This document shows positions 24,521 through 38,600 of a DNA stretch of 64,000 nt, in pieces; position 1 is the first letter of the stretch; every line of letters starts with the position of its first letter. The stretch is from the NCBI RefSeq assembly GCF_949987515.2, contig NC_082696.1, positions 32,468,431-32,532,430 on the forward strand, in the 5' to 3' direction. The notes below the pieces were generated by a model. That model was not told where the DNA came from and did not search any database. It worked only from the letters and a program-made list of their open reading frames with translations. The translations under genes were made by a program, and so were the position numbers. The stretch is from Delphinus delphis. Lineage: Eukaryota > Chordata > Mammalia > Artiodactyla > Delphinidae.

Positions 24521-26405
24521 AATCTTACATTATAATGAGAGGTAAAACAAAAGCAAGGAAGGGCGTCTATATATTTGACATGAAATAAACCAAAAATGAA
24601 TCCGGCAAACACTGTAAATTAGCTTTAGCTATCCTGATAAAGCAGGATTAAGGAGTATGAACCAGAGAGCAGTTGAGCTGGTGATCACAGAAATGAAAAA
24701 TGTAATGTACTTTTCATTTTTAAGAGAAAAGAGAGCTTTCTCGTTCACACTGTAACTTAAGAATCAGGAGTGTAAACCCTAAACTGAGAACACCAGGTGG
24801 TATCATGGCCACAGGGTGGGATACAAGGATGTAAACAGGAGTTGGGGCAGGGAGGGAGGAAGTGTCCTTTGAATTAAGGGATGGGGGCGGCAAACAATGG
24901 ACAATGGAGGCTAGAGGAAAGAGATTCACACAAACATGTCTAGACTTCCTGCTGTTGGCCCTCATTCTAACGCCCACCCATCACCAGGCCAGGATTGCTG
25001 CTGGGGTGAGATTATAGGGATTGTTCCATCATTGATGCCACCAGCATTAATAAAGTATGTAATCAAGGCAGAGAGAACCATCTTTAAAGGGATAAAACTG
25101 GCTGATTAGCGCATTACAGTTAAGTAGTCAGTTATATTGCATTTATTTGCAACAATAGGAAATTAAGTTCTTTGACTTTTACTAAGTCAGTTAGAATTAA
25201 ACTGCTGGGTAGATTCGACCAGAGTTTAGTGACCTTCTTCCTTATGCTGTATTAAATCCTACTATTTTAAATAACTATGGGAAAGGCCAGTTTAAATGTG
25301 AAAATGTTCACACACTATTAAAGAATTTTGTTTTGTTGCATTTCTTTTTATTTTCTCTATGTGCAGTAAGTAAAACCAGTCTAGCAGAGTATTACTTCCT
25401 AATGTCTTCTTGGGAGATAAAAAAGCAATTTGATATTAGAGTAACAAAACACTCATTCACCAGTTATTGTCTCCACTCAAATTGTATTTCTGAAAAATTA
25501 TTGAATATAAAGGGGAAAAACCATAGCTGAAAAATTTCCTTCTTCAAGTAATAAGGCTTTTCCCTATCTCAATATAAACAATAATGAAGCAATTTAATAT
25601 TTCTATTCTATATGGGTTTTTTTTATTATTAGGCACTTTAATTCAATGTTAGTAGTAGGTAGGATATGACTTACAAAGAAAAAAAATACAGTTGAAGTCA
25701 TTAAAAAGTTTATTCACTTATCCTTTTCTTCATAGATTATATTTAACCAAATGTTTACAAGGTAATTCCTAACTACTTATTCAGAATTGCCAATAAATAC
25801 ATTTTTTACCATGTTTTAAAATATATGTAAGTAATGGGTACATTTATAAGTGTAAATATTAAAAGTTGCTTTCTAAAATAGAGTGTAACAGCAAACTTAA
25901 TATACCATCCTTCTATTGATGTTTTGGTTCCAAAAAACAAACTTAAAATTCAAATGGTGCCTCATTCATTGATTGTGGATATTTGCTATGTGAGGGGTGA
26001 TTGAGTTTGATTTTTAGGTATCAATGATAAATATGAAATACTGTGTAAAATTCAATCCCAATTTAATTAACCTCTAATCAAGATTTAACCTGTTGCTTTC
26101 TAAGAACAAATTTTCAGGTTTAAAGAAGCCTTAAAATAATTTAAGTGAAATGGAAATGGAAGAATATTTATCCCATTGCTGTTTGTTCTTTGCCATGCTT
26201 TTCCATAGAGGATAAAACTGTTCATTCTACAAGCGTATTATAATCAGTAGCCTCTCAAGATAAACAGTTTCAAAATACACATTTCTTTGGTTTTGTTTAG
26301 GAGAACTTGAGTTTCCAAATTCTCCAGCTCAGTACTGTGATATTTTAGAAATTGTACTACTTCCTCATGTACTAAGATGAACCGTGTTTTCTTTTGAATT
26401 TATAG

Positions 26406-26602
26406 TCGCAGATATGGCCAGTATACCATGAACCAGGAAATCACCAAAGTTATAGAAAGACCTCCATTTGATCGATCAAGTTCCCAGGATTCTTTGGATG
26501 AACTATCTATGGAAGATTATTGGACCGAGCTAGAAAATATCAAGAAATCCAGCGAGAACAGACAAGAAGATCAAGAGGTGGTGGTTGTCAAAGAGCCTGA
26601 TG
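26406..26602 (+). CDS. ARHGAP18: ARHGAP18 exon 2 (first coding exon in the window)
   Basis: The acceptor is TTTATAG before 26406 and the donor is GTAATA at 26603. The exon starts with the last base of a split codon, so the upstream intron is phase 2; the downstream intron is phase 1. It reads RRYGQYTMNQE, then a conserved FDRSSSQDSLDELSMEDYW stretch, and ends in the acidic VVVVKEPD. The internal ATG at 26428 is not assigned as the start, because the reading frame is open to the acceptor and the human protein has about 38 residues from an earlier exon. That earlier exon was not found in the 26 kb upstream. Ser-rich SSSQDS and nearby acidic residues suggest phosphorylation sites, but that is inference. 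Confidence 0.95.
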
Positions 26603-29600
26603 GTAATAATGAAATTAACAAAACTTTTTTCTCTTTTTTTCTTTTTCTCTCTCTCTCTTTTTTAATATGTATAGATGGGAAATGAATACATGGAAAGGAA
26701 GAGGAGGAAAAAAAATATTAAAGCTAGGAAAACCAGAAAAAGATAAATGGTAGCTGCCTTTCAACTTGAAAATGACTTAATTGTGGCAGATTTATAGATG
26801 CAGCTGACACATATAAGTGGCATAAGTAAATTCGCTTAGTTTTGGATGTGGCTAGAATCTTGTTGGCTAAGCTTGCTGTATCATAGACTCTTAGAGTTAG
26901 ACTAGAATTTTGAAATCATCTAAGCTTTATTTAAATTCCTTCTTTGATATCCTAGCCACATGGCCATTTGGCCTCTAGTGAGTATAGATGCTGATGATAT
27001 GAGTATAGATGCTGCTTTTCTGTCAGCTTGAGCTGTTTCGGTGTTCTTTATTTTATTGATTTATGATTTGCTCTATACTACCTTTTACTCACTTATTGTA
27101 GATCTGCCTTCTGGAAGATCAGAACAAGTCTGTTTTATTTTTTGCATGATAGCCTTTCAAATGATTGAGGATAGTTGTCTTGTTACTAGCCAAGCAACTT
27201 TTTCTAGAAGGAAAGATTCACATAAATCCATCGTTGTTGGTGATTTGCAGACCTGTCCCAGTACTGGTCATCTTATCTTTCAAAGTATCATCCTCCAGAT
27301 TGGCAGCAGTGCCACAGTTTAGCCAGCTAAGCTCAGGGTACAGATTTGGACAGGAAGATGGTATTAGCATTCTTAGCCTCCACATTTACTTCTTGTATTT
27401 GGTTCATAATTTCACTCAAGTCTCTTTCTAGCCGCATTTCCCACAGTCTCCACTACTGTATTTGATATTCTGGAAGAAGCATGTAAAACTTCACTTTTTT
27501 TTCCCCTTAAATTTCATGTTTTCTTTTTTTTTTGCTAATCTATTAAATTAGACACTAGGTTTCTGATGCCTAACTCTGGCATCTGTTATATTAGCATTCT
27601 TTCTATGCCTTGTGCCAGCTATAAGTTTGTAAGTCAGTCTTTGGTGTATAAATTGATACAAATGCCAAGAAAGTAAGAGCCACAGTTAGTACCTTGGGAC
27701 CCACTGCTAGTAGTGACCTGTTTTTCAACAGAAGACTTTTTTTTATATATATAAATTTATTTATTTTTGACTGTGTTGGGTCTTTGTTGCTGTGTGCGGG
27801 CTTTCTCTGGTTGCAGGAGTGGGGACTGTTCTTCGTTGTGGTGCGTGGGCTTCTCACTGCGGTGGCTTCTCTTGTTGCGGAGCACGGGCTCTAGGTGCGC
27901 GGGCTTCAGTAGTTGTGGCTCGCGGGCTCTAGAGCGCAGGCTCAGTAGTTGTGGCGCACGGTCTTTGTTACTCCGCGGCATGTGGGATCTTCCCAGACCA
28001 GGGCTCGAACCCGGGTCCCCTGCATTGGCAGGCAGATTCTTAACCACTATGCCACCAGGGACGCTCTCAACAGAAGACTTCTTAATAATGCTAAATGACT
28101 TAGCATCAAGTTGTTTAATACTGAAATCTATCAATACATAAATAGGCTTTTCTCCTTTGCTATACCATTTGTTGAAAAAAAGCAACCGATAATACTTGAA
28201 AAAGAAAAGTTAGAGATTTTCCTTAATTTAACACTGATTTGTAAAAGAAAATTATAACCAACTCATTCTTCTATTTGGGTTCTCTTTCATTTTACTCTCA
28301 TTCTTTCTCACTTTACCAATCCAGTTGAGCTTTTTGTGGTAGTAGTGTCTCCCAACATTTCTGTCTCAATGTTTCAAGATGGCAGCAGCATACCAGCGGC
28401 CTGCTGAGTAAGGAGAAAACATTCTGCAGAAAGCCGCACTCGAGCCTGTTGCATAGCCATGTGTCCTTAGCTATTTCATAATTCTCCAAGGCTAAAATGG
28501 ATTCATAGTGTTGTGATTATCAAGAAGAATTGGGACTGTTTCTATACACCCATGCCTTCTTTTTGACTTGAAATTGTTTGAATTTTACCTCTACTTTTTA
28601 ATGGAACAAGTGGCTCTATACTGTAATCTTGTTTACTTCCCTTATCATGGCAATATCAGCTTTTTTCTGGCCGTTTGGTTTGATACACGTATACCGAGTT
28701 CTGCCTTAACAGCATTAATAATCACGGCTGACTTTTTATGTCAGTAAACAGTTTTTGTTGTCTGGCATGCAGAATGCCTGGCACTGCCTTATGTTTCTTG
28801 AAGCCAAGGTTATTAATACTTTATTTCTGCCCTCATGGAGTTTAGATAGTAGAGAGGGATAGATGGGCACACCAGTCAGGGCTCCATCATGTGATATGGA
28901 CTATAATAGAGCTCTGCAAAGTTCTTCCCATGTGACATTGTCACATGTGGTTATGAGGCACCCAGGGCAGCTGTGGTTTAGTTTACAGATGAGAAAACAG
29001 AGTCAGCTTGAGGCTAAGTGACCCGGCCAAAGTGACATGGCCATCAAGGTGCAGAAATGGGGTAAGGACACAGGTCTTTTGTGTCTCAAGTCCTTGATCT
29101 TTCAATTTCCTCTATAAACATGGAGCTTGGAGTGAATCTATTCTAGTTATCATTCAGTTTTTCTGTTAATCATCAACAGATCTTCCTTTTTTTTTGGCCA
29201 CGCCTCCTGGCATATGGGATCTTAGTTCCCTGATCAGGGATTGAACCCGTGCTCCTGCAGTGGGAGCACAGAGTCTTAACCACTGGACTGCTAGGGAAGA
29301 CCCGAATCGTCAATAGATCGTATACAACATTTGCTTTACTGTTTACTTCGTTTCAGTGTTTTGAATGGATTCAGTTGTTTAATTGGTTTCCTATAATAAG
29401 CTATTTTGGTCTTTTTGCTGAAAATAGTGTGCTTTAAAAAAAAAATTTGTGAAAAACATGACTTTGATGGGCTGACCTGGGGGGTTAAAAAAATTAATTT
29501 GAAATTGATTAGTTCCTGATGTCCAGATGCTCTTTACTTCTTTTCCACACTCCCTGTCAGCTACAGCGAGCAGAGAAAACAAGCCTTTCCATCAGTTAGG

Positions 29601-32600
29601 GTTGGACTCGGGTAGTGCTGAATTTAAGCCAAGAAACAGGGCTTTAATGGCCATCCCCAGCATCGACTTCCTTCTGTAACTCGATGGAAGTAAGTTATCT
29701 TTTCATGGCTTGCTCATCTCTGGAAAGGGAACAGTATTATCTTCCCCTGGTTAATCTGCACGGAAGTTATAGAGGTTAATCACATGTGAAGTCATTTAAA
29801 ACTTTTAATTGAGTGTATATGAAATGGATCTAAAATTTGATATCTTTATGCCTGGAGTTTATGGCAGTTGTCCAAGTTTCAGATGATGATTCTTAGCACT
29901 GCGGTTTGGTTGTGATATAAGAGTTTCAGTAAGGGTTTTTAAACAGCTTAAAAAAATGTAAACGTTCTCATATTTTGTGACTTAAATACCATTCTTCTCT
30001 ATTGTCTTAGAGGGAGAACTGGAAGAAGAGTGGCTTAAGGAGGCCGGTTTGTCCAATCTCTTTGGAGAGGCTGCTGGAGATAACCAAGAAAGCATGGTGT
30101 TTTTATCAACACTGACCCGGACGCAGGCGGCAGCTGTTCAGAAACGAGTAGAGACTGTCTCCCAGACCTTGAGGAAAAAAAACAAACAGTACCAGGTTCC
30201 TGACGTCAGAGACATATTTGCTCAACAGAGAGGGTCAAAAGAAAGGGAGGTAGGTTTTCTTTTTTGATAAAGCAAAGGAATAATTGCTTAGAATCAATTG
30301 AACCCATCCAGTTTAATTCAGATCATTAAAAACTTAATGGGCATGTATATGCAAGGCGCTAAAGCTCCGTGCTCTCCATGATCAGGAGGGACTTGACCCC
30401 TGTCCTTCTAGAAGTTATACTGATGGGGCAGAAAATGAAACAAGTTACATTTCTCTGTGACAGTCCCTGTGTTAGGTGTCCTTGGAGCGTTAGGAATGGC
30501 CCCAACCTCCTAGGCAATGTGACAGCTAATTGTTACTTACAGAAAAGTCAGAGGTAGAGGATTCTTCCTTCTACGTTAACTCTTTTAGGAAAATTTGCTT
30601 TTTTTCTAGACTCATGTGGGGATGAATGGAAGTGGAACGTGAAGGAGCTAGTTGTAGCTGAATTATAAAACAGGAACCCTGAACATGAAATAACTTCCCC
30701 TTTGCATCTAGCACGTAGCACGGTGCCTAGCACATAGAAGATTTGAGTAGATATTTGCTAAGACGATGAATTTATTAGTGGAAGCTGTTGGAGTCTGGTA
30801 GAGACTCTGGGGCTGATGGCTGTCAGGGGAGGCCTGGTACAAGTAGGAGATCTGTATGGCATAGAACAGTGTGGCTCAGTACAGCCAGTTGGTGGGCTGC
30901 TAGTGGCTTGTCCAGGAGGACCTCAAGAGCTTGCACAAAATGTAAATTAATATCATCTGCTCCTTCAACAAGAAAGTCTTGCTACAAAGAGGAAAAAAAG
31001 GTCAGCTGAACTTAATGATGTTCTTAGGGTCAAAGTTGATCTATACTCTGGACTGTTCTCTGATGAAGTTGGAATAGCTCTGGTCTAGAAGACCCAGTTG
31101 GATGATTGGAGTGAGAACAAACAGAACGGATGTTGAACGATGATTGCAGTGATCATAATAGCAGTTATATTTGCTGCTGCCACTACTGAACACCTACTGT
31201 CACAACTACTTTCCATGCGATATCCCGTTTCATCCTTAGAGCTGTCCTGTGAGTGAGGTATCATCGTTTCCGTTCTACAGGCTCATAGACTTTAAGTCAC
31301 TTGCTCAGTGGTCCCGTAGATAGTAAACCCAGATTTGTCAGACTCTAAATAAGTGCTTCTAACCACTGTGCATCCTGCGGCATTTGGGTTTACATATGTG
31401 ATTCTGATATTAGTCGCCTCAGTAAATACATGAGATGTATTTACACTATAAATAAAGGGTAACAAAAATCTTTAAAGGATGAGGGACTAAATGGACTTAT
31501 ATTTAAGGTATCTTTCTGTCATATAGAGGTTTTTTGCTTTTTGTAGACATTTCATTCTTCCAAGAAATCCTTTGTAGCTGCAGCTTCCTGCTCTATTTGC
31601 ATGGTCAACTGTAGATCAAATCCAGTCCATTTTATAGGAGTTTTGGGGTGACTGGATTGCTCTAGGTAGGTCTCTGGCTGCTGTGAGGCAGTTACGTGCT
31701 TGCATACCACCCAGTCGTTATTTGGGACATCCACTGGGGTTGAAGGACTGGACTTGGTTTCTAGCTGTAGGAAAATGAATAGTAAGGAAATATAGTATTA
31801 TGACATTTCCTTCCCAATTAAAGAGCTCTCCCTGAGGGAGTTAAGAGGAAACAAAAGGGGGGGGGGGCGCAGAGAGCTGAGCCTAAGCAAACCATGTACT
31901 GTGGGATTCCTGCCAGTCTCTAAGAGGATGTTGCTACTCAATGCTTCAAGCAACATTTTCCAGCAAATTCTTGGTAATGTCTAAACCACATGGTTTGAGT
32001 TCAAGGTAACTGGTGAGTTGTATCATCTGATGGAGTCAATAAGAGAGAAATAGCACAAGTAAATTAAAATAATGTTAACTTGCTTACACTTTATGCCTTT
32101 AATCGAAACACTGCCACCCATTAGAAATATGTCCCCCATCCCTCAAGCAGACATGGGCCAGCTATCTTTACTTGCAGTTCTTCTATTCTCAGATAAGTAC
32201 AGTGGGCCCTCCATATCCCTGGGTTCTGCACCTGTGGATACGGAGGGCCGACTATACTGTGCCATTTTTTATAAGGGACTTGAGCATCCTCCAATGTCGA
32301 TCCGCAAGGGCAGGGGTGGGGGGTGTCCTGGAACCAGTCTCTCACAGATACTGAGAGATGACTGTCCATATTCAGCTCTTCCGTTTCAAATGCTTCCTCT
32401 TGAAGCCCTTGCTGACACTGGGAAATATAATACAGAAATGAATACCATCTGCACTGTTATCTTCAATTACTTAGGAAAACAATTCCAACCACATGCTCCA
32501 AAATACGTGTTCCTGTGTAAGATTAGAATTACTCACTGTGTGCCCTGTGCCGTGGAGCGCTGGCCTCCTGCAGGCTCGTGGGCGGAGGGAGGAGGATGGT

Positions 32601-35600
32601 ATTGCCCTGCCTGAGGGGGACTGAAGTAGCGCCATGACTCTTGTACCACTTCTGTGATTGGTAGTCGCTCTACACTGACCTGGGTACCTCTAACCTCTAA
32701 GTAGAGCACCTCTGCGTACCTGCCCCGGTGCTTTTCGAGACTCTTCTTGGACTGCAGGTGGAGAGGGGAGTTCTCCTCTGCTAACACCTGAGTTGAAGTA
32801 TGTGGGGAGGGGACTACAAAGGCTATCTTCTTTTGTATAGAGAGGAAAATCCAATGGAATGAGTATTTTAAAGACAGTTCATTCAAATAGACCTCTGTGT
32901 ATGATTGACCTAGACTCCCCTTCCTGATTCCTGAATTCCTCCTGAAGCCTTACTTGGAAAGGAGGAAGTACAGCCTGGACACACTTACTGGTGAGAGGAG
33001 CCAGCCATGTTTTCCTGTGTCCATAAGCCCTTGGAGGGCTGCATTCTTCAGGTGTCACTTCCTCAACCCCTTGAAAAAGGAGTTCCTTTGAATATCTAAG
33101 CTCTTATTACCTGCTTGGTAATTTAGTTTTAGTTGATCTCACATTTATTACTAGCTTTTTAAAAAAATATGAAGAATTCTATTTTATTACCTACATGTCA
33201 ACTTATAATTTTATTTTATAACAGCGTTATTGAGAGAGAAGTCACCAAGTCGCCCACTTAAAGTTTACAATCCAGAGGTTTTTTGTGTAGTCACAGATTC
33301 ACAACCATCCTCACCATCCATTTGAGCACCTTTTCATCATCTCCAAAAGGAAACCCATACCCGTTAGCAGTCATTCCTCATATTCCTCTCCTTACCCACT
33401 CGGCAACCACTAATTTACTTTCTGTCTCTATGACTTTCCTATTCGGAAGATTTCGTAGAAATGAAATCACACAATATGTGGTCCTTGTGACTGATTCCTT
33501 TCACTTAGTGTAATGTTTTCAAGGTTCATCCATGTTGTAGCATGTACCTGTACTTTGTTTCCTTTTATTGCAGAATAATATTTCATTGTGTGGGTGGCTC
33601 ACATTTTGTTTATCTACTCATCTGTTAATGGATATTGTTAACTTTTTGATGTGTTTTCTTTTCCCTTCAATGTATAGCGGCGTTCTTGATGGCAGGGACA
33701 CTCTTGATGTTGCCCTTATTCCCCACAGGGCTTAGTAGTGTGTCTTACAAGTTGTGGGTGATCACATGTTTATTGGATGATTGCTTGTTGATTATACCTG
33801 TAGTCCTTTTTTTCTGTGATTGATATAATTCTGAGTGCATTTCTTGTACTCTGAAGGTTAGTAATAGAGTTATTTCACAGTACCGTTTCTCTGGTTGTGA
33901 GGTGGAGATGACTAAATGGCCCATGTTCTATCTTTAGCCTCCAGATGGTGCAGAATCACAATCAGTCAGAACAGACGAAAACAAATACCAAGGAAAAGAT
34001 GGTAAGTTGGACCCGTTCTCTTGTATTTTCTCATTTATTAGTATAACAAACAGATAAGACCTTTTAAAACATTCATCTTCAATTCTGGTAAGCAAATTCT
34101 ATTCAGATACTCATATAAAGTACCCAAATAGATGATTACATAAGACTGAGCATATAGTTGGCCTTTGATTTTTTTTAAATACTTGTCTATGTCTATCTGT
34201 TCTAACATCTCTGTACATAGTCAGTTTTCCCAAATGCTTACCATGTGCCAGGTACTATGCAGAGATATTTACCTAATTTAATAAACTCAGGAGCTCTATG
34301 TAGTAAATATTGTTCTTAACCCATTCTACAAATGAGAGAAGTGAGGTTTACAGATGTAAAGTTACTTTCCCAAGGCCACACAGCTAGTAAGGGGAGCCAG
34401 TGAATTTGGAACCTCATTTTCAGATCTGAAGTTCTTAGCTCATAAATGGATGGCTTTTCAGAAAGTTTAGAAAAACTTTTTTTAAGTTAAGATTTTTTTG
34501 GGGGGGGGGGTCATTGATTACAACTCTCCTTTTCATTCCTTTTTCTGTATCTGTTATTTCAGAAATGGATTAGAAATTCAAGGCATGGATGAAAATAAAT
34601 AGTAAGACTTTATTAGTACTTACCAAGAAAGAATTTAAAGCTATTTCATGGATTTACAAAAAGGAAAAATTTCTAAATTAAGGTCACAGATTTAATCCTC
34701 AGTGTGCTGTTACTTAAAAACTATAGCAGAGGTGGTTGGTGGCTGCCTGAGTCCCGCTTGGGACTTTTCTTTTGTTTATGTCCTTAAGACCTGGCACCTG
34801 GAGTGTTCATGGCATTACTTGTGTTGTGTTTGGATTGGAAGTAGTGGAGGAAGAGTATCAGGTAGACTGTGGAGGCCTGGGAAGTGTTCCCAACCTTCCT
34901 ATAAAAATCAAAGGTTAGTCCAAAATTACTGTGTACGGGACATTTTGGAGTCTTGGAGCATCTAGTATCTTTATCCTTCCTTTCATACTTTTCTCAGAAC
35001 TTCTCTCCTGCACCCCTGCCTTAAAATATATACACACACACGTATGTGCATATATAAGTGTGTGCATGCGTGTGTATAGACACATACGTGTCTATATATT
35101 TATGTCTATAAAAGCACTTGATTTTTACTGTTCTGTGGAGATTTCTTTAGTTACATGCTTTATATCAGAATGAAATTACTGGGTGTTTCCCTAAGTCTGT
35201 GTGCCAGTAGGCACTGAAGTGGCAAGCAGGCTGGAATAGCCAGTGCAGGCGGGCTAGAGAGCTGGGTCGTTAAGAGAGACAGATGAACCTTTTGTGCCAA
35301 TATCAATATGCTTTGGGCTTTGGGGAAGAGCGACTGGCAATTGCTAAATGAATACTGAGGAAAACATTGTCCTTTCTTGGTGTTTTTCTCCTTTGCCAGA
35401 GATGGTGATGTAGGCTATATAAACAGAAGTTCTGGAAGACAAGTTCATTATAGCAGTCCCTTCCAGCCTAGCTTGCAGCAGCCGAGTGGAATGTGACAAA
35501 CTTGCTGCCTGATTTACATCTGCTTTTGCTGGAATGCTATGAAGTGGGCATAGAGCCTCCAGTCAGAATAATAAGAGAATGTGTATAATGCCATCCAAGT

Positions 35601-38600
35601 CACTGAGTATTTACTACTGCACCTGTTCTGGGCAATGCCATGCTCTTTTGCTAGCCAGTGAATTAACCAGTGTTATGCAAACATTGAAAGGTTCTGAATG
35701 AAATGCATGGAAAATATTGTCTGGAGTTCAAAAGTGGAGCTCTTTCCATTTGAAATCTGTAAGTGTGAGCTACGTAGTCTATTTTAAATGTTTTCCCTAC
35801 ACTTAGGCTTTTATGCGTGTTCAATCAAAGTTACTTACTCTAAATGAAAAATAAAATTTTAATGTTGCAAGCATTGTTGCATTTCAAATTAATTAATCTA
35901 CTGCTAAGTATCAATCTTAACTTTTCATCAAATTATACAACTCTGTGTATATGAAAGTCCAATGTTTAATACATACATTTAGAAATACTAATAATGCCGA
36001 AATAACTTTTAAAACTTTTGTGTTATGTTTTCTTTTCCGAGTTCCAAAGAGGAGGGGAAATTATTTTTTAAAATAAAGATATGGATTATTTTGGACAATT
36101 GAAAAACTTTGAGTTTTGTAAAATATTTGTAACTCAGTGCTATTATCCACTTAAAAACCAAAGGAGAATAGATTAAATAAATTATATTATTTACACTTTT
36201 GGGCTTTAAGAGCCAAAAGCTTTATCTCAGCATTCTCTGTTAACGTTTCTCTTTGAGAGTAGATAATTGATTCATAGATACTTTTATTAATCAGTTAACT
36301 ATTTCTTTTAGCAGTGCTCCTTTATCACCCCTGAAACTGTTTTTCCTGCTCTCTGCCTTAACTGGAGTTACCATTTGATCCTTAAGCCTTTTGTATATTG
36401 TGTTTTTTATTTTTGCCAGTTTTTGAAGGAACTTCATATGTATAAAATGTATTCTAACTTAATTATAATTCTTCTCCTCAGTTTTGAATTCACAGAACAT
36501 TTGTTTGTGTGTGTGGGGAGGTGGTGTTTATTGTAGCTCTGACATGGGGCTGTTAAGGAGAAAAGGGAGTCGTTTTAACATTCTTGACCATAAACACTCA
36601 GCTTTTAGAAAGGTAGCTTCTAATTTAAGAAAATGGCTAATCAGTTTTTTCCTCTTAGAATGGTTTCCTAGGAAACCAACATACATATTCACAGTAAAAC
36701 ATAAAGCGGTGTAAACCAGTGGGAATGTAAAACTCAAATTGTGCTTTGACATTTAAGTTAATACTTTAAAAATTAATCGGAGAGAGGTCTAGTTATCCTA
36801 ATTAAAAAAAAAATTGTCACAGGCTGTTGGAAAAGCATAATGTGGCATAGATGGCAGCAGATAAATACAATCAAAGAGCTTTAAATTTTCTCTTATTTTT
36901 GGAATTCACATAGGTCCATTTTACTTACTTTCTTAACTGTGAGATGTCACCAGGGCCAGCTATGTAATTTGCAAGGCCCAGTGAAAACTGAAAATGTAGG
37001 GCTTCTTGTTCAAATTGCAAGACAGCAACAGTAGAACGTTAAACCCAACCTGGGGTCCCGCTGAGCACTACCTAAGTCCTACAACCACGAAGCCCGCACT
37101 GCTTACTGAATGAGAGTGAAAAAGGCTAGATTTAGATTTATCCGTATTTTCTTTTGAGTAAAACAGTTTTTCTGTGTGTTTTTGCTTTAAGTGACTATAA
37201 GTATAGAAAATATATAGAAGATAATACAAATACATTTTCTGAAGGCATCAGACTTTTAATAATATACGTATATATGACATATTTATTCAATTTTAAAATT
37301 AACTTTACCCTCCATCACCTTGCTGTGTTAGTATATAAGCATTTGAATGTACTATGTAAGCTTCCTGATGTAATCCAGAGCTGCCCACCATGAATTAAAG
37401 GTCTGCAATGAGAAAATAACAGTAATCCTGTCATTGATTCCAGGTTTTTATCTAGTGTGAGTTGTGTTAAAAACCAAAAACTTATCAAATAGCCAAATTT
37501 AGAAGTGTTTTCTTCCAAGCCTAAAGCCGACATTTTCAGCAAATAAGTTTTCAGGTGTTAATTTTTTTCCTGGAGGATTAACAACAAACAAACCAAGAAA
37601 ATAATGTTAAATTTATTATAAACTGTTGATGTAAATACATGGAACTTATTTCATTAGATTTATAGTTGTAAGAGAGCTGTTATAATCTTTGTAATAATCT
37701 GGTGCAAAACCTGTTGCTTCTGGTACCAGATACCTCCAGACCTGACTCCCACAGTGCACATTGTTGGTGCTAACTTTTGTTTTGGAATTTTTACTGTGAT
37801 AGATAGGTAACATTCCAGAAAGGACATGCAGGGCATGGAAGAAATCTTTTTCAGGAATCTGTTCCACTGGAAGGAAATTAAATGGTATATCATAGTTTTA
37901 AGAGAGAGTAACGCTAACCTCCTTCTCTCCTTTTTTTGCTTTTACTCTCCGAGTATAAAATAAAGCAATGATTAAGTCTACTAAATTTTTGTGAGGTTTT
38001 TCATTCAGAGCTTGAGATCACCCGTCAATGTTTTGGAACTGGACTCAGTCTAAGAATTGTGACCTTAGAGAAAGATTCCACAATTCAACTCTGGCTTTCT
38101 AGTCACCGCCTTCTCTCCTCTACACCCCCATTCACCATTGGTAGAATTCCTTGAATATACTTTTTACTATTAAAATAACCGTTAATTATTGCTTATAGTA
38201 AAGAGTACTTTTCCCAAAGGTTTATATGGTTGATGTATTAGAAGTTAAAAAAAGAAGTAGCCAAAGCACTTGAATCTTTTGTCTTTTTCCCAGATCAGGC
38301 ATCTAGCCTAGTTGTTGGCGGAAAGGAGCTGACTCCATTGGTGCCTGAAGAGGCACCTGTCTCTGAAACAGACATCAACCTGGAGGTATCATTTGCAGAG
38401 CAAGCTGTCAATCAGAAAGAGAGCTCCAGAGAGAAAATCCAGAGGAGCAAAGGGGACGATGCCTTGTTACCTGTACGTAATACACTATTCAGATGTCATT
38501 ATCAGAGTATATTTTTCATCAGCTTTTTATTTGGAAAATTTTAGGTCCTTAGAAAAGTTGAAAGAATAGTATAGCATACACTCCCAGCCTTCCTGTAGAT

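Larger units (their letters stand above)
1..26405 (+). other. ARHGAP18: ARHGAP18 intron 1 (3' part, phase 2)
   Basis: No exon-like segment matching the expected N-terminus of the human protein is visible, and there is no long CpG island, so the canonical promoter is assumed to lie upstream of base 1. The stretch holds the SINEs, L1 ends, DNA-transposon fossils and MIR/L2 fragments listed separately. The remaining unique sequence is AT-rich with no supported gene. Segments in which I recognise nothing include about 1-700, 1520-2010, 2540-2920, 3310-4100, 12000-13380, 15050-16820, 17040-18860, 19750-21420 and 25000-26400. Confidence 0.85.
26603..30010 (+). other. ARHGAP18: ARHGAP18 intron 2 (phase 1)
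   Basis: This 3.4-kb intron holds a long-form SINE (27739-28066), a short SINE remnant (29187-29303), a MIR (about 28910-29090), and a partial tandem duplication at 26980-27014 in which a 21-bp unit starting GAGTATAGATGCTG is followed by a second, 14-bp copy. The rest shows nothing I can assign. Confidence 0.85.
30250..33937 (+). other. ARHGAP18: ARHGAP18 intron 3 (phase 0)
   Basis: This 3.7-kb intron holds a MIR (about 31150-31370), a G-run at about 31857-31867, a MER2-like element (32200-32364), an old L1 3' end (about 33215-33640) and an L2 tail (about 33690-33785). The region 30780-31080 looks non-unique but I cannot name a family. Confidence 0.85.
34002..38293 (+). other. ARHGAP18: ARHGAP18 intron 4 (phase 1)
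   Basis: This 4.3-kb intron holds a MIR (about 34215-34445), a run of ten or more G at about 34500-34510, a purine-pyrimidine alternating stretch of CA/TG and TA steps (about 35028-35105), a repeat-poor block at 35380-35700, and an unassigned old repeat at about 36945-37100. The AT-rich remainder shows nothing recognisable. Confidence 0.85.

Noticed and set aside
26428..26685. ATG at 26428 as the ARHGAP18 start
   Set aside because: The frame is open back to the splice acceptor at 26406, the human protein extends further upstream, and the frame beyond 26602 is intron read-through.
32072..32614. Open frame of 180 codons
   Set aside because: It crosses a MER2 transposon and unique intron without homology or splice context; length is within chance.
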